DNA from: Xenophilus sp. L33
GTDB taxonomy: Bacteria > Pseudomonadota > Gammaproteobacteria > Burkholderiales > Burkholderiaceae_C
Reading direction: 5' to 3'
Assembly (NCBI RefSeq): GCF_009765735.1
Contig: NZ_LMUW01000064.1
Coordinates: forward strand, 1-40,205
DNA length: 40,205 nucleotides
Shown here: piece by piece, positions 1-10,224 of the stretch
Layout: the number at the start of each line of letters is the position of its first letter
Numbering within the stretch: position 1 is the stretch's first letter
Position numbers and translations under genes: made by a program
The notes under the pieces: generated by a model
The model's input: only the letters and a program-made list of their open reading frames with translations
What the model was told of the DNA's origin: nothing
The model's database searches: none

Positions 1-293
1 GCCCAGGCCGCGATCGCCAGTGCGAGCGCCGGCATGCCGCCGCCTTGCAGGGCTTCGAGGACCGCCCACGCCGCTGCGCAGCCTGCGGCCAGCGCCAGGC
101 CTTGCAGCCATGGCCGCGGCGCGCTGCCTCGCTCGAACGCACGCATGACCGCCCGTCGCGCCAGCGCGCTCGCCGACAGCCAGCCGGCCATCAGCGCGAA
201 GGCCTGCAGCGGCCCGCCGGCCAGCGCCTGCGACAGGCTGCCGAAGGCGATCCAGCCCGACAGGTAGAGCGCCCAGGCCAGGATGCGCGACAT
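1..293 (-). CDS. Putative integral membrane protein, C-terminus outside window
   Basis: An open frame starts with ATG at 293 and runs off the left edge, giving the first 97 residues. The residues seen are strongly hydrophobic, with helices at about residues 3-20, 29-45, 62-80 and from 84 onward, and a basic stretch (ARRAVMRAFERG) between helices 2 and 3. It begins 28 bp after the stop of the MocA-like gene on the same strand, so it is probably the last or a late gene of the cox operon. I see no clear Shine-Dalgarno sequence. I do not recognise a family; an accessory membrane protein of the CO oxidation locus is inference from position only. Confidence 0.55.
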   Translation of the reverse strand, partial: MSRILAWALYLSGWIAFGSLSQALAGGPLQAFALMAGWLSASALARRAVMRAFERGSAPRPWLQGLALAAGCAAAWAVLEALQGGGMPALALAIAAW

Positions 294-321
294 GGGCACG
301 GCTCGAATCGGAAGCGAAGTC

Positions 322-996
322 TCAGGCGGCCGCGCGCTCGGCCGGCCAGCGCAGCACGTGCCCGGTGCGCTCGGTGAAGCGTTCGAGGTCGGCGGGCGTG
401 TCGATGTCGATGCGATAGCGGTGGTTCTCGGTGTCGAGCCACGACACCCGCTCGGGGTTCTGCTCGCGCCAGCGCCGGCAGGCCGCATTGACGTCGCCGG
501 CCAGCCACTGCTCGCGCAGCTCGGCCTCGAAAATCACCGGGTTGCCGGGCTCGCCCGCGACGCGCGGCACCACCATCGAGGCTTCGCCGCGCTTCTTGAA
601 GGCGCCGATCAGCGCGGTGATGTCCTGCGCATTGATCATCGGCTGGTCGGCCAGGGCGACGATCACCGCGTCGAGCTTGCCGGCCAGCGCCGCGAGGCCG
701 ATGCGCACCGACGAGGCCTGGCCGTCGTCCGGCGAGGGGTTGCGCACCACGGTCACCGGGAAGTCCTGCACCGCGGCCTCGATCGCCTCGGCGTGATGGC
801 CGAGCACGACCACCACCTCGTCGACGCCGGCGCCCGACAGCGCGATCAGCTGGCGCCGGATCAGCGGCACACCGCCGAGTTCGAGCAGCGACTTGGGACG
901 GTTGCCGAGCCGGCTGCCGGCGCCCGCCGCCAGCAGCACCGCGCCGACCACCACGCGGGCGTAGAGGCCGCCGCCGCCCTTGAGGATGCAGCCCAT
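322..996 (-). CDS. mocA: MocA/MobA-like molybdopterin nucleotidyltransferase
   Basis: 224 residues. Near the N-terminus it has the nucleotidyltransferase signature LAAGAGSRLG..K, and further in ALADQPMI, the metal/nucleotide site of the MobA/MocA family. Proteins of this family attach CMP (MocA) or GMP (MobA) to Mo-molybdopterin in the cytoplasm. CO dehydrogenase and other xanthine-oxidase-family enzymes use the cytosine dinucleotide form, and this gene directly follows an xdhC-type gene in a cox operon, so CTP:molybdopterin cytidylyltransferase is the likeliest role. The ATG at 996 lies 1 bp beyond the stop of the XdhC gene, which suggests translational coupling. The CTP-over-GTP choice is from context, not from residues I can prove. 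Confidence 0.85.
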   Translation of the reverse strand: MGCILKGGGGLYARVVVGAVLLAAGAGSRLGNRPKSLLELGGVPLIRRQLIALSGAGVDEVVVVLGHHAEAIEAAVQDFPVTVVRNPSPDDGQASSVRIGLAALAGKLDAVIVALADQPMINAQDITALIGAFKKRGEASMVVPRVAGEPGNPVIFEAELREQWLAGDVNAACRRWREQNPERVSWLDTENHRYRIDIDTPADLERFTERTGHVLRWPAERAAA

Positions 997-997
997 G

Positions 998-2017
998 TCA
1001 GCCTCCTTCGCAGCAGGAAGGCTTGGCCGCGACCGCCGCGTTCGCGTCGGCAGTCGCGGTCGCGGGTTCATGCGCCGGCTGCGCACGCGCCGCACCGCCG
1101 CCGCAGCAGCTCGATGCCGCCGGCACGGGCAGCGCGGCAGGCTGGGCCAGCGCCAGATGCGCCGGCTCGCCAGGCACCTCCAGCGCGGGCTCCGGCGCCG
1201 CGTCCTGCATCCGCATCGCGGCCTGCGTGCCGCGCCGGCTCGACACCACCGCGGCCAGCACCGACAGCGCGATCTCCTCCGGCGTCGAGGCCGAGATCGG
1301 GTAGCCGGCCGGCGCCACGATCGCCGCCACCGCGGCCGAGTCGGCGCCGGCGGTGAGCAGCGAGTCCTTGAGCACCTGCGCCTTGCGCGCGCTGGCCACG
1401 AAGGACACCTGGCGCGCATCGAGCGCCAAGGCCAGGCCGAGCGCCTGCAGGTCGCGCCGGCCCTGCGTCGCGATCACCACCCAGGCGCCGGCGCCGACGT
1501 GCGGCGCCACCGTCGCCGCGTCGTCGCGGTCGAAGACGCGGTAGGCGTCGGGATAGTCCTCGGCGTGCGCGCCTTGCGCCACCACGGTGACCGCGAAGCC
1601 GACCCGCGGCGCCAGCTGCACCAGGCTGGTGGCCACCGGCGAGTTGCCGATCACCACCATCTCGGCGCGCGGCAGCAGCGGGTCGATGAACAGCTCCAGC
1701 GTGCCGCCCGAATGGCAGGCCATGCCGAACTCCAGCACGTCGTCGAGGTCGCGCTCGTGCGCCTCGCTGGCCGGCGCGATGCGGATCATGCGGGCGCGGC
1801 CGTCGGCCAGCGCCTGGCGCACGGTGCGCACCACCGCCGGCTGGGCGCAGCCGCCGCCGACCCAGCCGTGCATCTCGCCGTCGGCGGTGACAACCGCCTT
1901 GTCGCCGGCATGCGCCGAGGCCGGCGACAGCGCCTTCACCACGCTCACCAGCGCGCAGGGCGTGCCGGCCTGCTGCAGCCGGCGCGCGGTGTCGAAAACC
2001 GTGTCCGCGTTGTTCAT
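998..2017 (-). CDS. coxF: XdhC/CoxF-family maturation protein with Cys-rich tail
   Basis: 339 residues of the XdhC/CoxI/CoxF family, which helps mature molybdenum hydroxylases. The N-terminal XdhC domain (about residues 1-95) contains GEMHGWVGGGCAQP with the conserved glycines and Cys. A Rossmann-like domain follows (VVIGNSPVATSL, then VVIATQGRRD at mid-protein). In Oligotropha, CoxE and CoxF are implicated in building the Cu part of the CO dehydrogenase site. After about residue 270 comes an Ala/Pro-rich tail with two CysCys pairs (CCGGG at 304-308 and CCEGG at 335-339), which fits metal or sulfur handling but is inference. It lies between coxE and the mocA-like gene. The coxF symbol is by position and family; coxI is the alternative. 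Confidence 0.85.
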   Translation of the reverse strand: MNNADTVFDTARRLQQAGTPCALVSVVKALSPASAHAGDKAVVTADGEMHGWVGGGCAQPAVVRTVRQALADGRARMIRIAPASEAHERDLDDVLEFGMACHSGGTLELFIDPLLPRAEMVVIGNSPVATSLVQLAPRVGFAVTVVAQGAHAEDYPDAYRVFDRDDAATVAPHVGAGAWVVIATQGRRDLQALGLALALDARQVSFVASARKAQVLKDSLLTAGADSAAVAAIVAPAGYPISASTPEEIALSVLAAVVSSRRGTQAAMRMQDAAPEPALEVPGEPAHLALAQPAALPVPAASSCCGGGAARAQPAHEPATATADANAAVAAKPSCCEGG

Positions 2018-2053
2018 CGAAATCTCCTCGAAGGTCCTTGCGCGCTCAGCTTC

Positions 2054-3220
2054 TCAGCGCAGATGTTGCGAAAGGTCGGCCAGGTCGCGCAGGCTGTTGA
2101 GCCGCGCGAAGCGCTCGACCAGATGGGGTTGCTCGATCACGATGCGCATCGCCTGCGAAGCCGGCACCGCCTCCGACGGATGGAACCACTGCACCGGGGC
2201 GCCGCGGGCGCGCACCCGCGCCAGCTCCTCGGCCAGGCGCTCGGGCGCGTCGGCGTCGAAGCCGTCCGACAGCACCCAGACCCGCGCCTTGCGCCCGAGC
2301 TGCGAGCGCGCATGCACCGAATGGAAGTCCGCCAGGCTGGTCGCGATGCGGGTGCCGCCGCCGAAGCCGGCGGTGACCGCGTTGACCTTCTCCTGCACCG
2401 CCGCCGAATCGCTGCGCAAGAGCGGCGTGACCTCGGCCAGCCGGGTGTGGAAGACGAAGACCCGCGCGTTCATGGCGCTCACGAAGGCCCGCGCGATGCG
2501 CAGGAAGAGCTGCGCGTGCGTCTCCATCGAGCGGCTGACGTCCACCAGGATGAAGAGACGCGGCCATTCGCGCCGCGGCGCGCGCCAGACCGGATGCATC
2601 GGCAGCCCGCCGGTGCGCAGCGAGGCGCGCAGCGTGCGGCGCAGGTCGAGGCGGCTGCCGTGCCGGTCGTCGTGCCAGCGCCGCATCAGCCGCTTGCGCA
2701 GCCGCCGCGCGATCAGCTCGGCCAGGCTCTGCAACTGCGCCAGGTCCTGCGGCAGCCATTGCGAGAGCGAGCGGTCGTGCAGCGGATCGGTGCGGCTGCT
2801 GCCGCCCTGGGCGCGCTGCATCGCGCCGTTCTCGTCGATCGAGAGCGGGGCCTCGAGCGCGCTGTCGGCGCCGCGCTGGCCGGGCCTCGTGGCGCCGGCG
2901 TCCATGCTCTCGTGCAGGCTCTGCACCAGCTGCTGCAGGCTGCGGCTGGGCCGGGTCTGGCCGCCGACCTTGGTGCGGCCGCGCACCCGCTCAGGATGCC
3001 AGTAGCTCTGGAACAGCTCGGGCCAGCGCTTCCAGTCGCGCACGTCGTGGCAGGCGATCGCGCGCCAGGCCGGATCGAGCCGCGACGCCCGCTCCACCGG
3101 CAGTCGCAGCGCCGCCTGCACGAAGGCCTGCTGCTCGGCGATGCCGACCTTCATGCCGTGGTCGCGCAGCAGCGCGGCGAAGCCGGCGATGCTTTCGAGC
3201 GGACGCGCGATATCGTTCAC
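2054..3220 (-). CDS. coxE: CoxE-like VWA domain protein
   Basis: 388 residues starting with GTG at 3220; the frame upstream of this is not protein-like and overlaps coxD. The C-terminal half is a von Willebrand A domain with an intact MIDAS start (ILVDVSRSMETH, DxSxS), a later GGGTRIATSL threonine loop and WVLSDGFDAD. The N-terminal half is the helical region typical of the CoxE family. CoxE works with the AAA+ ATPase CoxD in post-translational assembly of the [CuSMoO2] site of CO dehydrogenase, probably at the membrane face. It starts 13 bp after the coxD stop and is followed by the XdhC-type gene, as in known cox clusters. Confidence 0.88.
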   Translation of the reverse strand: MNDIARPLESIAGFAALLRDHGMKVGIAEQQAFVQAALRLPVERASRLDPAWRAIACHDVRDWKRWPELFQSYWHPERVRGRTKVGGQTRPSRSLQQLVQSLHESMDAGATRPGQRGADSALEAPLSIDENGAMQRAQGGSSRTDPLHDRSLSQWLPQDLAQLQSLAELIARRLRKRLMRRWHDDRHGSRLDLRRTLRASLRTGGLPMHPVWRAPRREWPRLFILVDVSRSMETHAQLFLRIARAFVSAMNARVFVFHTRLAEVTPLLRSDSAAVQEKVNAVTAGFGGGTRIATSLADFHSVHARSQLGRKARVWVLSDGFDADAPERLAEELARVRARGAPVQWFHPSEAVPASQAMRIVIEQPHLVERFARLNSLRDLADLSQHLR

Positions 3221-3233
3221 GGCCGGTCTCTTC

Positions 3234-4151
3234 TCATGTAGGTTGCGGCGCCTTCTCGGCGACGCCGACGCTGCGGCGGCCCTCGACCAGCTGGCGCACG
3301 CGCTCCTCGCCCATCTGGAAGCGGTCCTCGCGGGTCTTGACCAAGCAGGCCAGGGTGCCGGCCAGCGCATGCGGGTCCTCCGGCAGCGCCTTGAACGAGA
3401 GGCGGTGCAGCGCACGCACCCAGTCGAGCGTCTCGGCAACGCCGGGCGTCTTGTCGAGGTCCTCGCGCCGCAGCCGCTGCACGAAGGCCACCGCCTGCTC
3501 GACCAGCGCGCCTTCGGCGCTCGGCAGGGTGGCGCGCACGATCGCGATCTCGCGCGCCAGGGTCGGGTAGTCGAGGAAGTGGTAGAGGCAGCGACGGCGC
3601 AATGCATCCGACAGCTCGCGGGTGCCGTTGCTGGTGAGCACCACCTGCGGGATGTGGCGCGCATGCACCGTGCCGAGCTCCGGCACCGTGATCTGGTAGT
3701 CGGCCAGCACCTCGAGCAGGAAGGCCTCGAAGGCCTCGTCGGCGCGGTCGATCTCGTCGATCAGCAGCACGCAGGGCTGCTCGCTCGAGATGGCCTGCAG
3801 CAGCGGGCGCTCCAGCAGGTAGTCGCGGGCGAAGAGGTCGGCTTCCTTCATGCCCTGCGCCTGCGTCTCGGCCAGCCGGATCGCGAGCAGCTGCCGGCCG
3901 TAGTTCCACTCGTAGGCGGCCTGCGACAGGTCGAGCCCCTCGTGGCATTGCAGCCGCACCAGCCGCTGGCCGCGGGCCTTGGCCAGCGCGCCGGCCAGCG
4001 CGGTCTTGCCGACGCCGGCGTCGCCCTCGATCAGCAGCGGCCGCTGAAGCTCGCCGGCCAGCCAGAGCGTGGTCGCCAGGCCTTCGTCGGCGATGTAGCC
4101 GGCCCGGTGCAGCGATTCGCGCAGCGCGGCTTCGGTCATGGCGTCGACCAT
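3234..4151 (-). CDS. coxD: CoxD-like MoxR-family AAA+ ATPase
   Basis: About 305 residues with Walker A (GDAGVGKTAL), Walker B (LLIDEIDRAD) and the sensor region (VLTSNGTREL), all typical of the MoxR branch of AAA+ proteins. In Oligotropha, CoxD is needed to sulfurate the Mo centre of apo CO dehydrogenase. It pairs with the VWA protein CoxE encoded immediately downstream, the usual MoxR-VWA partnership. The start is uncertain: ATG at 4151 (10 bp after the coxG stop) is used here; GTG at 4169 would overlap coxG by 8 bp, and ATG at 4140 is also possible. None has a strong Shine-Dalgarno sequence, consistent with coupling to coxG. Confidence 0.88.
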   Translation of the reverse strand: MVDAMTEAALRESLHRAGYIADEGLATTLWLAGELQRPLLIEGDAGVGKTALAGALAKARGQRLVRLQCHEGLDLSQAAYEWNYGRQLLAIRLAETQAQGMKEADLFARDYLLERPLLQAISSEQPCVLLIDEIDRADEAFEAFLLEVLADYQITVPELGTVHARHIPQVVLTSNGTRELSDALRRRCLYHFLDYPTLAREIAIVRATLPSAEGALVEQAVAFVQRLRREDLDKTPGVAETLDWVRALHRLSFKALPEDPHALAGTLACLVKTREDRFQMGEERVRQLVEGRRSVGVAEKAPQPT

Positions 4152-4161
4152 GGGGTCGGTG

Positions 4162-4941
4162 TCAGGCACGCTTGCCGAAGAGGCCGGCGAACCAGCCCTT
4201 CAGCAGGTGCCAGAAGATGGCCAGCGCGTTGATCTCGTTGGCCTTGGCGGGTGCGGCGGCCGGCCGCTGCGGCTGCGGCTGCGCAGACGAGTTCGTCGAA
4301 GTCGCCGAAGTGGCGGAGGCCGTGGCCGACGTGGCGGCCGCGGCGATCGCGGCGGATGCGGCCTGCGCCGCCGCCAGCTCCGGCGTGACCGCCGCGGCGG
4401 TCGAGGCCGCGCTGGCCTCGACGATCGCGATGTCGCTGTCGGCCGGCGCCGCCTCGGTAGCGGCCACTGGCGCGGCTTCCAGCAGCAAGGCCGCCGCGGC
4501 GACCTTGAAGTTCTCGACGAACTGCGCGAGCAGCATGTCCGACACCTGCACCATCAGCCGGCCGCCGAACTGCGCGAACTTGCCGTTGACGATCACCTCG
4601 GCATGGCCGACCAGCACCGAGGTCGACGGCGTGTCGCCGGCCTCGATCGTCGCGGTGAGGCCCATCGATGCCGAGGAGCCGCCGCGGTCGGCGCCCTTGC
4701 CGAGCAGCTGCAGGGTCTGGGTCGCGACGTCGAGCGCCAGCACCTCGATCTCGCCGGAGAAGGCCGCCGCGGCCGGCCCGACCTTGACCTTCACCGCGCC
4801 CTTGTAGTGCGTGTCGTCGACCTTCTCGGTGATCGCCGCGCCGGGCATGCAGCCGGCGGTGGCGGGGACGTCGGTCAGCAGCTTCCAGGCGCGCTGGGCA
4901 TCGACGTCGAGGGGATAGCGCTTGTCGAGTTTGACTTCCAT
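4162..4941 (-). CDS. coxG: CoxG-like SRPBCC (carbon monoxide dehydrogenase subunit G) protein
   Basis: 259 residues. Residues 1-150 form a CoxG-type SRPBCC (START-like) domain, with the family start KRYPLDVDAQRAWKLLTDV, the CMPGA motif and a central FSGEIEV strand. An Ala/Ser/Thr-rich linker (about residues 155-230) leads to a short hydrophobic/amphipathic C-terminal helix (LAIFWHLLKGWFAGLFGKR). CoxG is reported to help anchor CO dehydrogenase at the cytoplasmic membrane, and the linker plus terminal helix fits that role. It lies 21 bp after the coxL stop, inside the operon. The long low-complexity linker is unusual in composition but keeps the reading frame and local codon use. Confidence 0.88.
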   Translation of the reverse strand: MEVKLDKRYPLDVDAQRAWKLLTDVPATAGCMPGAAITEKVDDTHYKGAVKVKVGPAAAAFSGEIEVLALDVATQTLQLLGKGADRGGSSASMGLTATIEAGDTPSTSVLVGHAEVIVNGKFAQFGGRLMVQVSDMLLAQFVENFKVAAAALLLEAAPVAATEAAPADSDIAIVEASAASTAAAVTPELAAAQAASAAIAAAATSATASATSATSTNSSAQPQPQRPAAAPAKANEINALAIFWHLLKGWFAGLFGKRA

Positions 4942-4962
4942 TTTTCTTTCTCGGGCGCAGCG

Positions 4963-7865
<2,903 letters not shown>

Positions 7866-7905
7866 GGGCCTGTCTCCAATCTTTCCGTTCGTTCTCGTGG
7901 GTGAT

Positions 7906-8769
7906 CTACTTGCAGCGCGAGAGCGCCAGGCGCAGCGAGCGCTGCACCATCTGGCCGGCCATCGCGGTCTTGTATTCGGTGTCGCCGCGCAGGTCCTCGG
8001 CCGGGTCGCAGACCGCCATCGCGCGCTGCGCGGCGTCGGCGATCGCGGCCTCGGTGAGCGGCTTGCCGAGCAGCGCCGCCTCGGCGTCGTGGGCGCGCAG
8101 CGCGGTCGGCGCCAGGTTGGTGAGGGCGATGCGCACATGGCTCACGTTGCCGCCTTCCAGGCGCAGCACGACGGCGGCTCCGGCGGTGGCCCAGTCGCCG
8201 GTCTTGCGCTTGAGCTTCTGGTAGGCGTAGCCGGTGCCCGGCAGGAAGGCGGGCACGCGGATCGCGACCATCACCTCGTCCTCGGCCATGTCGGTCATGT
8301 AGGTGCCCTGGAAGAAGCCGTCGGCCTGCACCGTGCGCGTGCCGTTCGGGCCTTCGAGCACGAACTCGGCATCGATCGCCATCGACAGCGCCGGATGGTC
8401 GTTGCCAGGGTCGCCGTGGGCGATGTCGCCGCCGATGGTGCCGCGGTTGCGCACCTGCGGGTCGGCGATCTGCTTCGCGGCCTCGGGCAGCAGCGGCACC
8501 TTCTGCTGCAGCAGGGTCGAGCGGATCAGTTCGGCCTCGACGGTCATCGCGCCGATGACGATCGTGCCGCCTTCCTCGCGGATGCCGCGCAGGCTGTCGA
8601 TGCGGTTCAGGTCGATCAGGTGGGCCGGCGCCGCGAAGCGCAGCTTCATCATCGGCAGGAGGCTGTGGCCGCCGGCCAGCAGCTTGGCATCGCCGGCGTA
8701 TTCGCCGAGCAGCTTGATCGCGTCGCCGACCGAGCGGGGCGCGTGATAGTCGAATCCGGAAGGAATCAT
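7906..8769 (-). CDS. coxM: Aerobic CO dehydrogenase, medium FAD subunit
   Basis: 287 residues (Oligotropha CoxM has 288). The two FAD-pyrophosphate motifs of the family are present: AGGHSLLP at 32-39 and [14 protein letters not shown] at 111-124, with a C-terminal CO_deh_flav domain. It takes electrons from CoxS and passes them to the quinone pool or respiratory chain. It is the first structural gene of the operon (order M-S-L). The ATG at 8769 is preceded by GGAG 9 bp upstream on the coding strand. The 182 bp upstream gap holds three 21-bp-spaced repeats described separately, so transcription of the structural genes probably begins there. Confidence 0.95.
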   Translation of the reverse strand: MIPSGFDYHAPRSVGDAIKLLGEYAGDAKLLAGGHSLLPMMKLRFAAPAHLIDLNRIDSLRGIREEGGTIVIGAMTVEAELIRSTLLQQKVPLLPEAAKQIADPQVRNRGTIGGDIAHGDPGNDHPALSMAIDAEFVLEGPNGTRTVQADGFFQGTYMTDMAEDEVMVAIRVPAFLPGTGYAYQKLKRKTGDWATAGAAVVLRLEGGNVSHVRIALTNLAPTALRAHDAEAALLGKPLTEAAIADAAQRAMAVCDPAEDLRGDTEYKTAMAGQMVQRSLRLALSRCK

Positions 8770-8838
8770 GGGGGTGTGTCTCCAGTCGTGAGGTCGCACG
8801 CTGAAGTTAAGAGCGGCCGCCTTGTCGGAGAAATCCCA

Positions 8839-8888
8839 CGCACGAAGCGCGCGGCGCGCTGCACGAAATGCACGGCGTGGCGCATGAA
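8839..8888 (-). promoter_or_regulatory. Triple direct repeat upstream of coxM, putative RcoM binding site
   Basis: Three 12 bp direct repeats occur on the plus strand at 8839-8850 (CGCACGAAGCGC), 8860-8871 (TGCACGAAATGC) and 8881-8892 (CGCATGAAGCGC). Their starts are exactly 21 bp apart, two helical turns. The first and third differ at one base. They lie 70-120 bp upstream of the coxM ATG. LytTR-domain regulators bind direct repeats at about this spacing, and RcoM is known to need a triplet of repeats. A weak -10 candidate (TTAACT, 8820-8815) follows with no good -35, as expected for an activated promoter. Assignment to RcoM is inference. Confidence 0.7.
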
Positions 8889-8909
8889 GCGCGGGCGCCG
8901 GAATGCCGA

Positions 8910-8944
8910 TTCGGGTTTTCCCGAAGCCTTCGGAAAGGCTCCGG
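8910..8944 (-). other. Two overlapping hairpins between the hypothetical gene and coxM
   Basis: A perfect inverted repeat TTCGGGTTTTCCCGAA occupies 8910-8925. A second stem at 8921-8944 has arms AGCCTT/AAGGCT around a 4 base loop, extended by CCG/CGG with one G-U pair in a minus-strand transcript. The stems share 8921-8925 so only one can form at a time. They begin 8 bp after the stop of the upstream gene. There is no U-run, so neither is a standard intrinsic terminator. A transcript-end or readthrough-control element is possible. Confidence 0.4.
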
Positions 8945-8951
8945 CCGGGGC

Positions 8952-9323
8952 TCAGTCGGCCACGTCTTCGGCCGCGAGGCCGGCCAGGTAGAAGCACCCC
9001 GCCGCCAGCAGCGCGGCGACGATCGCCAGCGGCCAGGCCAGCCGCTTGCCGTGCAGGAAGGTGGCGATCCAGCTGTCGAACTCGACGATGCGCACGCTCA
9101 CCGAGCCGCCCAGGCGCTCCAGTTCCATCTGCTCGCGCTTGGAAGCCGCGAGCGGCAGGCGAAGCACCTGGCCGTTGATCAGCTGGTAGTCAGCCGCGGG
9201 GTCGGGCGGGGCGTTCTCGCTGGCGGTCAGGTACACCATGAGCGCCGCGATCCAGCCGATGGCCAGGATCAGGAAACCGGCCCCGCGCCAGCCGCGCGAG
9301 GTTGAGAACGCCGAACTTTGCAT
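8952..9323 (-). CDS. Uncharacterised two-helix membrane protein between rcoM and coxM
   Basis: 123 residues. Hydrophobic helices are at about residues 14-33 and 97-117, and the 60-odd residues between are polar and probably periplasmic or cytoplasmic as one loop (contains SVSVRIVEFDSW). I do not recognise a family. The ATG at 9323 has a good Shine-Dalgarno (GGAGG, 3-7 bp upstream) and is 30 bp after the rcoM stop, so it is likely cotranscribed with rcoM. The next gene is coxM, after the regulatory gap. Position suggests a role linked to CO sensing or to anchoring/electron transfer for CO dehydrogenase, but nothing in the sequence proves it. Confidence 0.75.
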   Translation of the reverse strand: MQSSAFSTSRGWRGAGFLILAIGWIAALMVYLTASENAPPDPAADYQLINGQVLRLPLAASKREQMELERLGGSVSVRIVEFDSWIATFLHGKRLAWPLAIVAALLAAGCFYLAGLAAEDVAD

Positions 9324-9353
9324 GCCTCCAAAGTATAGGCAAGGCCCGGTTTT

Positions 9354-10142
9354 TCAGCTCTTCAGTGCGTCGACCTCGCCGATGCCCAACTGCTCCAGGA
9401 GCCGCGGCACGCTGGTGCGCGCCACCGGCAGCGGCGTGGTCTCGCCGCGCAGCTTCAGGCTGACCTTGCCCTCGTCGCGCAGGATCTGCTCGGCGAAGTC
9501 GAGGTTGGCCAGGTAGCTGCGATGGATGCGGAAAAAGGAAGCGCCGTCCAGCCGCTCGGCCAGATCGCTGATGTTGAGGTTGCAGAAGCTCGAGCCCTGC
9601 GCGGTGCTGACCCAGGTGTAGTGGCCTTCGGAGCGGATGTAGGTGACCGTCTCGACGTCGACCAGCACGATCCGGTTCTGCGACACGGTCGGGATCTTGT
9701 GCAACTGGCGCTTGGCCGGCGGCTTGGCGGCGCCCAGCGCCACCGTCGCCGGGGCGCCCGTCGACACCGGCAGGATCGTGTCGTCGCCGCTCACCAGTTC
9801 GGTGATGTCGTAGAAGATCAGCGTGTAGCCCGCGCCCTCGCCACGGACGTCCGACAGCTTGGTCACCTTGATCAGCAGCACCCGCTCCGGGATGTTGATG
9901 ATCATGGTCATCGGCGGCGGATTGCTCACCGGGCATTCGGCCTGGTCGAGCAGGAACTTGACCTTGGCGACCGAGCGCTCCGGGTGGAACGACAGCACCA
10001 TCTTCTCGAAGGGCGCCTTCTCCTCGATCGGAAGCACCCGCCGCGCGAAGCTGTTCATCGCGACCACCTTCAGTTCGCGGTCGAGGTGCACCACGCCGGC
10101 GTCGGAGCGCTCGAGCAGGTAGAGGGGGCTGCGGATCGTCAT
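9354..10142 (-). CDS. rcoM: RcoM-type CO-sensing transcription factor (PAS-heme + LytTR)
   Basis: 262 residues. The N-terminal PAS domain (about 1-125) contains HPERSVAKVKFLL, then ECPVSNPPPMTMIINIP. By my recall of Burkholderia xenovorans RcoM, His53, Cys70 and Met80 line up with its heme ligands His74, Cys94 and Met104; the CPV.xPPP..M..NIP spacing from Cys to Met is identical. CO displaces the Met ligand and activates the protein. The C-terminal half (about 150-255) is a LytTR DNA-binding domain with the family motifs GHYTWV and FFRIHRSYLANL. It is a one-component regulator acting in the cytoplasm. The gene sits immediately upstream of the cox operon, as expected for its target. Confidence 0.92.
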   Translation of the reverse strand: MTIRSPLYLLERSDAGVVHLDRELKVVAMNSFARRVLPIEEKAPFEKMVLSFHPERSVAKVKFLLDQAECPVSNPPPMTMIINIPERVLLIKVTKLSDVRGEGAGYTLIFYDITELVSGDDTILPVSTGAPATVALGAAKPPAKRQLHKIPTVSQNRIVLVDVETVTYIRSEGHYTWVSTAQGSSFCNLNISDLAERLDGASFFRIHRSYLANLDFAEQILRDEGKVSLKLRGETTPLPVARTSVPRLLEQLGIGEVDALKS

Positions 10143-10202
10143 ACCCGCGATTCAATCACTTTCGGCGGCACCGCACATGAAGGGTTTACGCCGCCATCCC
10201 CA

Positions 10203-10221
10203 CGCCGGAGGGGTTCCGGCG
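10203..10221 (-). terminator. Hairpin after the nitronate monooxygenase-type gene
   Basis: A perfect 7 bp stem (CGCCGGA / TCCGGCG) with a 5 base loop begins 4 bp past the stop of the flavoprotein gene ending at 10225. There is no T-run on the minus strand. It may end transcription before rcoM or simply be a GC-rich stem. Confidence 0.4.
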
Positions 10222-10224
10222 CGC

